The position numbers were made by a program, and so were the translations under genes. This document shows positions 29,960 through 39,415 of a stretch of DNA of 64,000 nt, piece after piece (the first letter of the stretch is position 1; every line of letters begins with the position of its first letter). A model generated the notes under the pieces. The model saw only the letters and a program-made list of their open reading frames with translations, made no database searches and was not told the DNA's origin. The stretch spans positions 1 to 64,000 of the forward strand of contig CAVPXB010000005.1 in NCBI GenBank assembly GCA_963709525.1. The letters run 5' to 3'. This DNA is from CAIWHR01 sp963709525. GTDB lineage: Bacteria > Pseudomonadota > Gammaproteobacteria > Burkholderiales > Casimicrobiaceae.

Positions 29960-30752
29960 TTAAGCGGTTGTCTTGCGCCGCGCGAGGCCGAGACCGGCGA
30001 GGCCGATGCCGAGGAGGGCGAGGGTGCCGGGGAGGGGAGGTACGGGACGATTCACGGTCGAAGCGAAGTAGTCGCGGCGTGTAGGTAGGTCGATGAGGTA
30101 GTCTGTTGTGGAGCATTGCGAACTGAAAATTACGTCCAGCCAGGCGCGGCACCGGTGTCGACGAGACGACGAGCATAGCGTCTGCGAGATGTCGGCGCTG
30201 TCTCCGCTTGTCGCCGCCGCTGAAAGCGTCCGAGGCGATAGTGAGTCGGCATCGAGCATGATTTCCCAAATGGCAAGTTGCATTGCGGCCGATTTCACGG
30301 CTCCGGCCGTGCAGGGTCCAACGAAATCGCCGAGCTACTGTTCCCGAGGAAATTGACCCGAACTACTTGTTGGGTAGATTCTCCAACAGCGAGTCAACTG
30401 ATCAGGCGTTCACGAGCTCAGCCCGACCGGGCGGTAGTGCGCGGTATAGGCCATAGGCGTAGCTGCGCCGTGCCCAATGCTGCGAGATCGATGCAGAAGA
30501 AACGGAAGAAATTGTCGTTCGCGTTGCCGTCGGTGTTGTCGAAGAAGCCCGTACATCGACCCGGCCGAATACGCCGCCGGCACTCGACCGGCGGAGCTCG
30601 GCAACGATGATTGTCGCGCCATGACCCCGGGGCTTGCCCTGCGTAGTTCAAGTTGCCATTGGCGCCGCCACTGTGAACGGATCCGCCTGCGCCACCGTCG
30701 CCCCGACTGCAAACGTCGCCAGGATCGCACCACGAAGAATCTTGGAAAACAT
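29960..30752 (-). pseudogene. PEP-CTERM exosortase-substrate protein, broken by several frameshifts
   Basis: The gene starts with a typical signal peptide (MFSKILRGAILATFAVGATV, then AQA) at ATG 30752. It ends with a PEP-CTERM sorting signal: a VPPLPGT variant of the VPEPGT box, the helix LALLGIGLAGLGLA, then RRK. Between them, recognisable pieces (NLNYAGQAPGS, FFDNTDGNANDNFFRFFCID, MQLAIWEIMLDADSL, TTDYLIDLP) lie in different frames with stop codons, so at least four shifts are needed. The intact protein would be exported, anchored and processed by exosortase at the cell surface, of unknown function. The frameshifts could be real decay or assembly error. Confidence 0.75.
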
Positions 30753-31156
30753 GAAAACTCCTCAAAGAAATCGCTGGTAAACAATCTTGACGGCTCGAAA
30801 CACGGGCACGGTATTTGTGACTGCCGCGCTGCGTCACTCGCCTGTTGCCCAACCACTAAGCACGATCCGGGCCATGAATTTATAGTCAATAAAAACAGTC
30901 GCTTATTGTTGAAATCTACAGGCAATGTAAAGATTTCCGACACTGTTTCTGTGGGCGACAAATTGCATGAACGGTGTTGTTCTGGGCAGAAAATGCGAAT
31001 TCGCGCGATTTCTTCCGGTCGTTGGGAGGCCAAAACCGGCGGGTGCGGGCCGGCAACGCGGTGCGCGATTGCGGTCGCAGCGCGCGGCCAAGGGCGCATT
31101 TCGCCGCACCGCAGCGCAGCGCATAATGAACGCCTCACGAATCGAACGGGCGGGCG
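30753..31156. other. Divergent intergenic region
   Basis: This 404-base gap separates the PEP-CTERM gene start and the 3-hydroxyacyl-CoA dehydrogenase start. It is richer in A and T around 30850-30970 than the surroundings, as expected for promoters on both strands. I see no gene and no clear operator. Confidence 0.4.
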
Positions 31157-32014
31157 ATGATGGATACGATCCGGAAAGTCGCAGTCATCGGCGCCGGCAC
31201 GATGGGCCACGGCATAGCGCAAGCCTGCGCGGTCGCCGGGGTCGATGTCGTGGTGGTCGACGTTGCCGAAGCCGCGGTGCTGCACGGCCTGGCTGCGGTG
31301 TCGACCAGCCTCGAACGGCTGGTGAAAAAGGAAAAACTCACCGCGCTGGCCAAGGACACGGCGCTCAAGCGCATCCACGGCACGACCAACTACGCCGCGC
31401 TGGCCAATTGCGATCTGGTGATCGAGGCCGCCACCGAAAACGAGACGCTGAAGAAGGAAATCCTGCAACGCGTCGATGCCCTCGCCAAGCCGGCGGCGAT
31501 CCTGGCGTCCAACACCTCGTCGATCTCGATCACCAGGCTGGCGGCGGCCACCAAACGCCCGGCGCAGTTCCTGGGCATGCACTTCTTCAATCCGGTGCCG
31601 ATGATGGTGCTGGTCGAACTGATCCGCGGCCTGCAGACCGCGGACGAGACCGTGGCGACCGTCGAGGAGTTCGCGAAGCATCTCAACAAGACGCCGATCG
31701 TCGTGCGCAACAGCCCCGGCTTTGTCGTCAACCGGCTCTTGTGCCCGATGATCAACGAGGCGATCTTCGTGCTGCAGGAGGGGCTCGCCACGGCCGAGGA
31801 AATCGACAACGGCATGAAGCTCGGCTGCAACCACCCGATCGGCCCGTTGGCGCTTGCCGACATGATCGGTCTCGACGTCATGCTCGCGGTGATGGAAGTC
31901 TTCGCGCGCGACTTCAACGATTCGAAATACCGCCCGGCGCTGTTGCTGAAGGAAATGGTGGCGGCGGGCTACCTCGGCCGCAAGTCGGGCCGCGGCTTCT
32001 ATCACTACGCCTGA
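31157..32014 (+). CDS. 3-hydroxybutyryl-CoA (3-hydroxyacyl-CoA) dehydrogenase
   Basis: A 285-residue NAD-dependent enzyme that oxidises 3-hydroxyacyl-CoA to 3-ketoacyl-CoA in beta-oxidation or butanoate and phenylacetate breakdown. The Rossmann motif GAGTMG is near residue 12, the catalytic segment is MHFFNPVPMM with its histidine, and NSPGFVVNRLL marks the C-terminal domain. Length matches Hbd/PaaH. Either of two adjacent ATGs (31157, 31160) could start it. The next gene, an enoyl-CoA hydratase, follows after 11 bases, so the two probably form one operon for consecutive steps. Confidence 0.95.
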   Translation: MMDTIRKVAVIGAGTMGHGIAQACAVAGVDVVVVDVAEAAVLHGLAAVSTSLERLVKKEKLTALAKDTALKRIHGTTNYAALANCDLVIEAATENETLKKEILQRVDALAKPAAILASNTSSISITRLAAATKRPAQFLGMHFFNPVPMMVLVELIRGLQTADETVATVEEFAKHLNKTPIVVRNSPGFVVNRLLCPMINEAIFVLQEGLATAEEIDNGMKLGCNHPIGPLALADMIGLDVMLAVMEVFARDFNDSKYRPALLLKEMVAAGYLGRKSGRGFYHYA

Positions 32015-32025
32015 GAGGATGCGCG

Positions 32026-32811
32026 ATGAGCTTTGAGATGATTCTGCTCGAGGAGAAGGAACCCGGCATCTATCTGCTGACGATCAACCGGCCCAAGCAG
32101 CTGAACGCGCTGTCGCCGCAGGTGCTCTACGAAGTCTCGGCTGCGGTCGCCGAGGTGGCGGGGCGCGCGGACGCGCGGGTGTTGTTGTTGACCGGTGCGG
32201 GAGAGAAGGCCTTCGTCGCCGGCGCCGACATCGCCGCGATGAGTTCGATGACGCCGATCGAAGGCCGCGAGTTTGCGCTGAAGGGGCACGCGACGCTGCG
32301 CGCGCTGGAGCTGGCGCCGTTCCCGGTGATCGCGCTGGTCAACGGCTTTGCGCTGGGCGGCGGCTGCGAACTCGCACTCGCCTGCGACTGGATCGTCGCT
32401 TCGGAAAAGGCGGTGTTCGGCCAGCCCGAAGTCAACCTCGGCATCTGTCCCGGGTTTGGCGGCACGCAGCGGCTTTCGCGCGCGGTCGGCAAGTCGATGG
32501 CGCTGGAAATCGTGTGCACCGGACGGCAGGTGAAGGCCGACGAAGCGCTGAAGATCGGCCTCGCCAATCATGTCGTCGCGCCCGAAGCGCTGCTCGAACA
32601 GGGTCTCAAGCTCGCGCGGATGGTGGCACAGAAGGGGCCCGTCGCCGTCAAGATGAGCAAGCATCTGGTGCAGCGCGGCCAGGATATCGACCTCGCCAAC
32701 GCCAACGCGATGGAGGCGGACGTGTTCGGTTTCCTTTGCGCGACCGATGACAGGCGCGAGGGCATGGATGCGTTCCTGGCCAAGCGTCCACCCAGGTTCG
32801 CGGGTCGCTGA
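32026..32811 (+). CDS. Enoyl-CoA hydratase
   Basis: A 261-residue crotonase-family hydratase that adds water to 2-enoyl-CoA. The oxyanion-hole segments AFVAGADIAAM and NGFALGGGCELALACD are present, and the two catalytic glutamates lie in GGCELALACD and FGQPEVNLGICPGFGG. Length is normal. It follows the 3-hydroxyacyl-CoA dehydrogenase after 11 bases with a GAGAGGA-like ribosome site. The pair would act on short acyl-CoA esters such as crotonyl-CoA. Confidence 0.95.
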   Translation: MSFEMILLEEKEPGIYLLTINRPKQLNALSPQVLYEVSAAVAEVAGRADARVLLLTGAGEKAFVAGADIAAMSSMTPIEGREFALKGHATLRALELAPFPVIALVNGFALGGGCELALACDWIVASEKAVFGQPEVNLGICPGFGGTQRLSRAVGKSMALEIVCTGRQVKADEALKIGLANHVVAPEALLEQGLKLARMVAQKGPVAVKMSKHLVQRGQDIDLANANAMEADVFGFLCATDDRREGMDAFLAKRPPRFAGR

Positions 32812-32821
32812 ACGGTGATCT

Positions 32822-32937
32822 GTGAAGTCCCGTTCGGGCTGAGCCCGTCGAAGCCCCTTCGATTGACTCAGGGCAGGCCCTTCGATTGACTCAGGGCGAA
32901 CGGTTCGTTCCTGTTCATGCCGGATCAATGATCCAGC
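32822..32937. repeat. Dispersed repeat (GAGCCCGTCGAAG type)
   Basis: The gap begins with GTTCGGGCTGAGCCCGTCGA-like sequence and carries two copies of CCCTTCGATTGACTCAGGGC. It ends with GAACGGTTC and a terminal ATGCCGGATCAAT. The same modules recur at 26900-26990 (inverted) and 49189-49495. It lies between convergent genes. Confidence 0.8.
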
Positions 32938-32938
32938 A

Positions 32939-33613
32939 TCAGCCCTCGAACTGCCGCAAGCCCTCGAGCGACAGCACCGTCACGCCGCCGTACTCGACGT
33001 GGACAAGCTGTTCCTGCTCGAGGCGCTTCAACGCCTGATTGACGCGCTGCCGCGAGAGCCCGGCAAGCTGGCCCAGTTCTTCCTGCGAGATCGGCAGCAA
33101 CGGGCCGATACCCGGATAGAGATGCGGATTGAACATGCCCGCGAGGCTTCGCGCGAGGCGGGCATCCGGGCCCAGCAGCCGGTCGTGCTCGACCATGCCG
33201 ATGAACTGCCCCAGCCTCTCGTTCAGCTGATGCAGCAGGAAGCGGTTGAACGCGACGCTGTTGTCGAGCAGCGCCATGAACGTCGCCCGCGGCATGTACG
33301 CGATGTCGCTGTCGCGCAGCGCGACGATGTCGTAGCGCCGCGGTTCATCCTTCAACAGCGAGCCTTCGCCAAACCAGCCGCCGGTGGGCACGCCGACAAA
33401 TGTCGTCGGCTTGCCGTCGGACGACACGTTGGTCATTTTCACCAGACCGTCGATGACGCCGATCCAGTGCTCGACGGGTTGTCCCTTGCGGCACACCAGC
33501 GTGCCGACGGAACAGTGACGGATGACGGTCTCGGTTTCGACGCGGGCGAGAAGATCCGCAGGCAGCGCACGCGCCCACGGTGTCATCTCCAGCATGTCCT
33601 TGAAGCGCTTCAT
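32939..33613 (-). CDS. Crp/Fnr family transcriptional regulator
   Basis: A 224-residue regulator. The N-terminal cyclic-nucleotide-binding-like domain has GTLVCRKGQPVEHWIGVIDG and GGWFGEGSLLKDEPRRYD, and the C-terminal winged helix has ISQEELGQLAGLSRQRVNQA. There is no Fnr-type cluster of four cysteines, so it is not an oxygen sensor of that kind. The RxxxEEL-like segment matches Crp-type DNA recognition. The start at 33613 was chosen because longer frames add non-conserved sequence. It is divergent from the acyl-CoA synthetase gene cluster (287-base gap) and may regulate it, an inference. Confidence 0.9.
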   Translation of the reverse strand: MKRFKDMLEMTPWARALPADLLARVETETVIRHCSVGTLVCRKGQPVEHWIGVIDGLVKMTNVSSDGKPTTFVGVPTGGWFGEGSLLKDEPRRYDIVALRDSDIAYMPRATFMALLDNSVAFNRFLLHQLNERLGQFIGMVEHDRLLGPDARLARSLAGMFNPHLYPGIGPLLPISQEELGQLAGLSRQRVNQALKRLEQEQLVHVEYGGVTVLSLEGLRQFEG

Positions 33614-33900
33614 GGGGGTCCGGTCGGGCGCGGATTCGGATGCGATTGTCGGTGCGATGACAACGCGGTGCGTCGGCACGTCGTAGAGTCCTCGCACACG
33701 AACCGGGATTCTACCCGCAGTTGGAGGCAATCGTCGTTGCGACGACAATTGCATGGGTTCCCGGTTCGGCAAGCGCTGTTGCGTTACCTGCCCGTTGCCA
33801 TGGTCATGCACAAGACCTAAGATGGGCGAATCGCCGGAATGAGCCAGCAAGGGGCATCGAACCCCGGGCCGCCGGCAATCTGGTCCCTGCACAAGGACGG

Positions 33901-35856
33901 ATGGAGGAGATGGAACCAACGCTCGACACGTTCCCGCGTCTGTTGCTGCATCACGCACAGGCGCGCGGCAACCACCCTGCAGTGCGCGAGAAGGATCTCG
34001 GCATCTGGCAGACCTGGACCTGGAGCCAGGTCGCGGACGAGGTGCGCGCGCTGGCCTGCGGGTTGGCGGCGCAGGGTTTCAAGCGCGGGATGCATCTCGC
34101 GATCATCGGCGACAACCGGCCGCGCCTGTACTGGTCGATGGCCGCGGCGCAGCTGCTGGGCGGCGTTCCGGTGCCCCTCTATCAGGACGCGGTGGCCGAG
34201 GAAATGGTCTACGTGCTGAACGACGCCGATGTTCATTTCGCCGTCGTCGAGGATCAGGAGCAGGTCGACAAGCTGCTCGAAATCCGGGACCGCTGTCCCA
34301 TGCTCGAGCACATTGTCTTCGACGACCCGCGGGGACTGCGTCACTACGCGGAGGCGTTTCTCCACGGCTACGACGACATCCAGGAGCTCGGTCGCGCCCA
34401 TCACGCCGCCCACCCCGACTTCGCGGCTTCCGCGGTGGCCGAGGCCCGGACGGAGGACGTGGCGGTCATGATCTATACGTCCGGAACCACCGGCAAGCCG
34501 AAGGGCGTGTGCCTGACGCACCACGCGCTGATCGCCGCCGCCCGCGGCGGGGTCGAGTTCGACCGGCTGACGCCCGACGAGGACGTGCTCTCGTACCTGC
34601 CGATGGCGTGGATCGGCGATCACCTCTTCTCCTACTGCGAGGCGCTCGTCGCGGGGTTCACGATCAACTGCCCGGAGTCCGGGGACACGGTGATGACCGA
34701 CCTGCGGGAGATCGGGCCGACGTTCTACTTCGCGCCGCCGCGCGTGTTCGAGAACCTGCTCACGCAGGTGATGATTCGCATGGAGGATGCGGGAGCGCTG
34801 AAGCGCTCCGCATTCCACTACTTCATGGACGTGGCGCGCCGCTGCGGTGCCGAGATCCTGGACCGCAAGCCGGACATTTCGCTCGCGGACCGCCTGCTCT
34901 ACGCGCTCGGCAACCTCCTCATCTATGGCCCGCTGCGCAACGTGCTCGGCATGAGCCGGATCCGCGTCGCGTATACGGCCGGGGCGGCCATCGGGCCCGA
35001 CCTGTTCCGCTTCTATCGCTCGATCGGCATCAACATGAAGCAGCTCTACGGCGCAACGGAGACCTGCGCTTACGTCTGTCTGCAGCCCGACGGCGACATC
35101 AAGCTCGATTCGGTGGGCAAGCCCGCGCCGGGTGTCGAGGTGAAGCTGGGCGAGAACGGCGAAGTGCTGGTGCGCAGCCCGGCGATGCTGAAGGAATACT
35201 ACAAACGTCCGGATGCCACCAGCGAATCGATAGACGGCGACGGGTACTTTCACACCGGGGACGCCGGGATCTTCGACACCGACGGTCACCTCAAGATCAT
35301 CGATCGCGCCAAGGACGTCGGCAAGCTCGCCAACGGCGCGCTCTTCGCGCCGAACTACGTCGAGAACAAGCTCAAGTTCTTCTCGCACATCAAGGAGGCG
35401 GTCACTTTCGGCCACGGGCGCGACCAGGTGTGCGCGTTCATCAACATCGACATCTCGGCCGTCGGCAACTGGGCCGAGCGGCGCGGCATCCCGTATTCGG
35501 GCTACACCGATCTCGCCGGCCGCGAAGAGGTCTGCGACCTGATTCAGGAGTGCGTCGAGAAGGTCAACGCCGAACTGGCGCATGACCCCGTCCTCTGCCA
35601 CTCGCAAGTGCACCGTTTTCTGATTCTGCACAAGGAGCTCGACCCCGACGACGACGAGCTGACCCGAACCCGCAAGGTGCGCCGCGGCTTCATCGCCGAG
35701 AAATACGGGGTGCTGACCGACGCGCTCTACGGCGGCAAGAAGAGCCAGTTCATCGAAACGCAGGTGAAGTTCGAGGATGGCCGAACCGGCGCGATCAGTG
35801 CGGACTTGAGGATTCGCGACGCCAAGGTGTACGAACCTGTCGCGGCGGCAGCCTGA
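33901..35856 (+). CDS. Long-chain-type AMP-dependent acyl-CoA synthetase
   Basis: A 651-residue ligase that activates a carboxylic acid to acyl-CoA with ATP. The AMP-binding motif YTSGTTGKPKG starts near residue 190, followed by LPMAWIGDHLFSY, YGATETCAYVC and GYFHTGDAG with IIDRAKDVGKL. The C-terminus RTRKVRRGFIAEKYG is typical of the long-chain branch. It starts the ABC-transporter cluster, and the same cluster ends with a second ligase. The ATG at 33901 is followed by another at 33910; the ribosome site does not settle it. The transported acid is probably activated directly on entry. Confidence 0.92.
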   Translation: MEEMEPTLDTFPRLLLHHAQARGNHPAVREKDLGIWQTWTWSQVADEVRALACGLAAQGFKRGMHLAIIGDNRPRLYWSMAAAQLLGGVPVPLYQDAVAEEMVYVLNDADVHFAVVEDQEQVDKLLEIRDRCPMLEHIVFDDPRGLRHYAEAFLHGYDDIQELGRAHHAAHPDFAASAVAEARTEDVAVMIYTSGTTGKPKGVCLTHHALIAAARGGVEFDRLTPDEDVLSYLPMAWIGDHLFSYCEALVAGFTINCPESGDTVMTDLREIGPTFYFAPPRVFENLLTQVMIRMEDAGALKRSAFHYFMDVARRCGAEILDRKPDISLADRLLYALGNLLIYGPLRNVLGMSRIRVAYTAGAAIGPDLFRFYRSIGINMKQLYGATETCAYVCLQPDGDIKLDSVGKPAPGVEVKLGENGEVLVRSPAMLKEYYKRPDATSESIDGDGYFHTGDAGIFDTDGHLKIIDRAKDVGKLANGALFAPNYVENKLKFFSHIKEAVTFGHGRDQVCAFINIDISAVGNWAERRGIPYSGYTDLAGREEVCDLIQECVEKVNAELAHDPVLCHSQVHRFLILHKELDPDDDELTRTRKVRRGFIAEKYGVLTDALYGGKKSQFIETQVKFEDGRTGAISADLRIRDAKVYEPVAAAA

Positions 35857-35916
35857 CCCCGTCGTGGCGCGGGCGGCGATCTCTCCAACGACAACCGGGC
35901 CTTCCGAATACTGATC

Positions 35917-37113
35917 ATGTCTGAACGGACGACACAGGACCGAGTCACACTCCACGACACCATCGGTGCGATGGAGGTGGATTTCACCGGGGTTTCGTTC
36001 ACCACCGAGGCGCACGTCAACGAGCTCTATGACGAGGTGGACCGGCGGATGGCGGCGACCGGCAAGCGGTGGTACTTCCTCGTCATCTACACGGACTGCG
36101 TGATCGTGCCCGAGGTCTGGGACCTTTTCGCTGCGCGCGGGAAGGCCACCAATATCAAGTACGGACTGGGCACGGTCCGTGTCGGGACCAGCGCGGGCAC
36201 CCGCGAGACCATCCGCCAGCGAGCGCAGCGCGAGATGTTCCGCGCGAATATCTACGACACGCGCGACCAGGCGATGCTCGCGCTCGGCGAAATGCGCAAG
36301 CGGCGGGAGACCCTCGGCGGCGGGACCTCGGCGGCGGAGTCCGGCGAGGTGGCGGCCATCCTGCGCGTCGAGGACATCCATCTCAATTTTGGCGGCGTCA
36401 AGGCGATCACCAACGTCGGCTTCGAGGTCAACCGCGGCGAGATCTCGTCGATCATCGGTCCCAACGGTGCCGGCAAGAGCTCGATGCTCAACGTGATCAG
36501 CGGGTTCTACCGCCCGTCGCGAGGCCGTATCTATTTCGAGGGCAAGGACCGCACGCACCTGGCCGCGCACGACGTCGCCCGCCTGGGTTTCGCCCGCACG
36601 TTCCAGAACATCGCGCTGTTCAAGGGCATGACGACGCTCGATAACATCATGACCGGGCGCTCGCTCAAGTTCAAGAGCAACTTCCTGACCGACGCGTTGT
36701 ACTGGGGTTTCGCGCAGAGGGAGGAGACCGCACAGCGCGAGCGCGTCGAGAAGATCATCGATTTCCTCGAGATCCAGGCGATCCGGAAGACGCCGGTCGG
36801 CAAGCTGCCCTACGGCCTGCAAAAGCGCGTGGAGCTGGCGCGGGCGCTGGCGATGGAGCCCAAGGTGCTGCTGCTCGACGAGCCGATGGCGGGAATGAAC
36901 GTCGAAGAGAAGGAGGACATGGTCCGGTTCATCCTCGACGTCAACGACCAATGGGGCACGACGATCATCCTGATCGAGCACGACATGGGCGTGGTGATGG
37001 ACATCTCGCATTTCGTGGTCGTCATGGATCACGGCGGGAAGATTGCCGAGGGAACGCCGGGCGAAGTGAAGGCGGACCCCGTCGTGATTCGCGCCTACCT
37101 GGGAGCGCACTAG
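35917..37113 (+). CDS. LivG-type ABC transporter ATPase with an extra N-terminal domain
   Basis: A 398-residue protein. Residues 149-398 are a branched-chain-amino-acid-type ATPase: Walker A GPNGAGKS (181-188), signature region LPYGLQKRVELARAL, and Walker B LLLDEPMAGM. The first 147 residues are an added domain (VDFTGVSFTTEAHVNELYDE, RWYFLVIYTDCVIVPE) with a STAS/SpoIIAA-like look. LivG proteins are normally about 255 residues. The extension could sense the cell state or tether the ATPase. The permeases, binding protein and second ATPase follow downstream. Confidence 0.88.
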   Translation: MSERTTQDRVTLHDTIGAMEVDFTGVSFTTEAHVNELYDEVDRRMAATGKRWYFLVIYTDCVIVPEVWDLFAARGKATNIKYGLGTVRVGTSAGTRETIRQRAQREMFRANIYDTRDQAMLALGEMRKRRETLGGGTSAAESGEVAAILRVEDIHLNFGGVKAITNVGFEVNRGEISSIIGPNGAGKSSMLNVISGFYRPSRGRIYFEGKDRTHLAAHDVARLGFARTFQNIALFKGMTTLDNIMTGRSLKFKSNFLTDALYWGFAQREETAQRERVEKIIDFLEIQAIRKTPVGKLPYGLQKRVELARALAMEPKVLLLDEPMAGMNVEEKEDMVRFILDVNDQWGTTIILIEHDMGVVMDISHFVVVMDHGGKIAEGTPGEVKADPVVIRAYLGAH

Positions 37114-37120
37114 GGTGATG

Positions 37121-37276
37121 CCCCCGAAGCTCACTGCGTTCGCCTCCCCCCGAGGGGGCGCTCGGCGCCCTTCGGGCGGCCGTGCGGGCGCCGAGGAACG
37201 ACCCCCGAAGCTCACTGCGTTCGCCTCCCCCCGAGGGGGCGCTCGGCGCCCTTCGGGCGGCCGTGCGGGCGCCGAG
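37121..37276. repeat. Tandem 81-bp duplication between livG and livH
   Basis: Two near-identical units start at 37121 and 37202. Each begins CCCCCGAAGCTCACTGCG and contains the palindromic CCCCCCGAGGGGGCGC and GGCGCCCTTCGGGCGG. Similar elements are common in Burkholderiales intergenic DNA. Potential hairpins in both copies could weaken transcription or stabilise the mRNA between livG and livH. Confidence 0.9.
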
Positions 37277-37284
37277 GAGAGGCA

Positions 37285-38184
37285 ATGAACTGGCAGTTCT
37301 TCGTGGAAGTGCTCGTCGGCGGGCTGCTCGCCGGCGTCATGTATTCGCTGGTGGCGCTCGGCTTCGTGCTGATCTACAAGGCTTCGGGCGTCTTCAACTT
37401 CGCGCAGGGCGCGATGGTGTTCTTCGCCGCGCTGGCGTTTGTCTCGCTCACCGAGCGCGGCATGAACTTCTGGCTCGCCATCGTGGTCACGCTGGCATTG
37501 ATGGTGGTGCTGGGGATTGCAATCGAGCGCATGGTGCTGCGGCCGTTGGTCAACCAGCCGCAGATCACGTTGTTCATGGCGACGATCGGGCTGGCATTCG
37601 TCCTGGAAGGGCTGGCGCAGCTCTTCTGGGGGGCGCAGCCGCACGGCCTCGAGCTCGGCATACCGGACGTGCCGATGCAGTGGCTCTCCGACAACGCGAA
37701 CATCAATGTCAGCCAGTTCGACGTGTTCGCGGCGGTCGTCGCCGGCGTTCTGGTGGCCACATTGGCCGTGTTCTTCCAGACGACCCGCATAGGCCGCGCG
37801 CTGCGCGCCGTGGCCGATGACCACCAGGCGGCGCTCGCGGTGGGCATTCCGCTGCGGCAGATCTGGGCGATCGTGTGGACGGTCGCGGGCTTCGTCGCGC
37901 TGGTGGCCGGCCTCATGTGGGGTGCGCGCAACGGCGTGCAGTTCGCGCTGACGTTCATCGCGCTGAAGGCCTTGCCGGTGCTGATCCTGGGCGGCTTCGA
38001 GTCGGTCGCCGGCGCGATCGTCGGCGGGCTCATCATCGGCGCGTCGGAGAAGCTCGCCGAGGTCTATCTCGGACCCTTCGTCGGCGGTGGCATCGAGTCC
38101 TGGTTCCCGTATGTGCTCGCGCTCGCCTTCCTGCTGATTCGGCCCGAGGGGCTGTTCGGCGAGCGACGCATCGAACGAGTCTAG
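37285..38184 (+). CDS. LivH-type ABC transporter permease
   Basis: A 299-residue inner-membrane permease of the branched-chain amino acid family, with about eight hydrophobic segments. Family marks are GVMYSLVALGFVLIYKASG near the N-terminus, the FNFAQGAMV segment and the C-terminal GGFESVAGAIVGGLIIGASE coupling loop. The ATG follows an AGAGG-like site. With LivM it forms the membrane channel. Its gene lies after the tandem repeat and 12 bases before livM. Confidence 0.93.
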   Translation: MNWQFFVEVLVGGLLAGVMYSLVALGFVLIYKASGVFNFAQGAMVFFAALAFVSLTERGMNFWLAIVVTLALMVVLGIAIERMVLRPLVNQPQITLFMATIGLAFVLEGLAQLFWGAQPHGLELGIPDVPMQWLSDNANINVSQFDVFAAVVAGVLVATLAVFFQTTRIGRALRAVADDHQAALAVGIPLRQIWAIVWTVAGFVALVAGLMWGARNGVQFALTFIALKALPVLILGGFESVAGAIVGGLIIGASEKLAEVYLGPFVGGGIESWFPYVLALAFLLIRPEGLFGERRIERV

Positions 38185-38196
38185 GGGAGGCCAGCC

Positions 38197-39273
38197 GTGC
38201 TCTATCGCGAAGCAGGTCAGTTCAAGACCACCTACCCGGCCGACCAGCAGGTCTTTCCGATCCGGCAGGACCGCATCGCCTTCGGCGTGCTGCTCGTCGT
38301 CGCCTTCGGCGTGGTGCCCTTCTTCGCCAACCAGTACTGGCTGTCGGCCATCCTGACGCCTTTCCTGATCCTCGCGCTGGCGACACTGGGATTGAACATC
38401 CTCACCGGTTACGCCGGCCAGCTGTCGCTGGGGACCGCGGCGTTCATGGCGGTGGGCGCATTCATGGCGTACAACTTCGAGCTGCGATTGCCGTGGATGC
38501 CGGTCCTGGTTTCCTTCGCGTTGGCCGGCCTGTGCGCGGCCGCCGTCGGCATCGCGTTCGGCCTGCCGTCGCTGCGCATCAAGGGTTTCTACCTCGCCGT
38601 CGCGACGCTGGCCTGCCAGTTCTTCGTGCTGTGGGCGTTGCAGCGCATCGGTTGGTTCACCAACAACAGCGCGTCCGGCGTGATCACGGCGCAAAAGGTC
38701 GTGATCCTCGGCTACACCTTCGAGTCGCCGGCGGACAAGTACATGCTGACGCTTTGCGTCGTTTCGGTGCTCGCGGTGCTGGCCAAGAACATGCTGCGCA
38801 GCGAGACAGGGCGCAAGTTCATGGCGGTGCGCGACATGGACATCGCCGCCGAGGTGATCGGCATCCGCATGATGCAGACCAAGCTGCTGGCCTTCGCGAT
38901 CAGCTCGTTCTATTGCGGTGTCGCCGGCGCGCTGTACGCGTACACGTACCTCGGCACCGTCGAGCCGGAGGCGTTCAACCTGGACCTGTCGTTCCGGATC
39001 CTGTTCATGGTGATCATCGGCGGGGTGGGCAGCATCCTCGGCTCGTTCATGGGCGCCGCCTTCATCGTGCTGCTGCCGATTTTCCTCAATACCGTCGCCG
39101 GGCCGATCGAGCATCTGCTCGGCGTCACGCTCCCGGCGGGGCTCATGTCCAACCTCGAGCTGATCGTTTTCGGGGCGCTGATCATCTTCTTCCTGATCGT
39201 CGAGCCGCATGGCCTCGCGCGGCTCTGGCAGATCGGAAAGGAGAAGTTGCGTTTGTGGCCGTTTCCGCACTGA
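38197..39273 (+). CDS. LivM-type ABC transporter permease
   Basis: A 358-residue inner-membrane permease. The conserved core LNILTGYAGQLSLGTAAFMA and the cytoplasmic loop AVRDMDIAAEVIGI are typical of LivM, as is the GGVGSILGSFMGAAFI segment near the end. The start is a GTG with an AGGGGAGG ribosome site. It pairs with LivH. The C-terminus is followed by a 142-base gap before the binding protein. Confidence 0.93.
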   Translation: MLYREAGQFKTTYPADQQVFPIRQDRIAFGVLLVVAFGVVPFFANQYWLSAILTPFLILALATLGLNILTGYAGQLSLGTAAFMAVGAFMAYNFELRLPWMPVLVSFALAGLCAAAVGIAFGLPSLRIKGFYLAVATLACQFFVLWALQRIGWFTNNSASGVITAQKVVILGYTFESPADKYMLTLCVVSVLAVLAKNMLRSETGRKFMAVRDMDIAAEVIGIRMMQTKLLAFAISSFYCGVAGALYAYTYLGTVEPEAFNLDLSFRILFMVIIGGVGSILGSFMGAAFIVLLPIFLNTVAGPIEHLLGVTLPAGLMSNLELIVFGALIIFFLIVEPHGLARLWQIGKEKLRLWPFPH

Positions 39274-39415
39274 TGTTGCATCACACCTTGATCCGCGGGC
39301 ATGCCCCGCTTGACGCACTGTTTGCCTGAATCTGGTCGTTGACACTGGGTTGCATCTCGCCAATGTTTTTGCGAGGCTGGCCCGCTAATGAAGCTGCAGT
39401 CATAGGAGGAACACC

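Noticed and set aside
33817..39363. Very long open frame (1848 codons) on the minus strand
   Set aside because: It is antisense to the acyl-CoA synthetase and Liv genes, is rich in Arg, Asp and His as expected for a shadow of high-GC coding DNA, and shows no domain.
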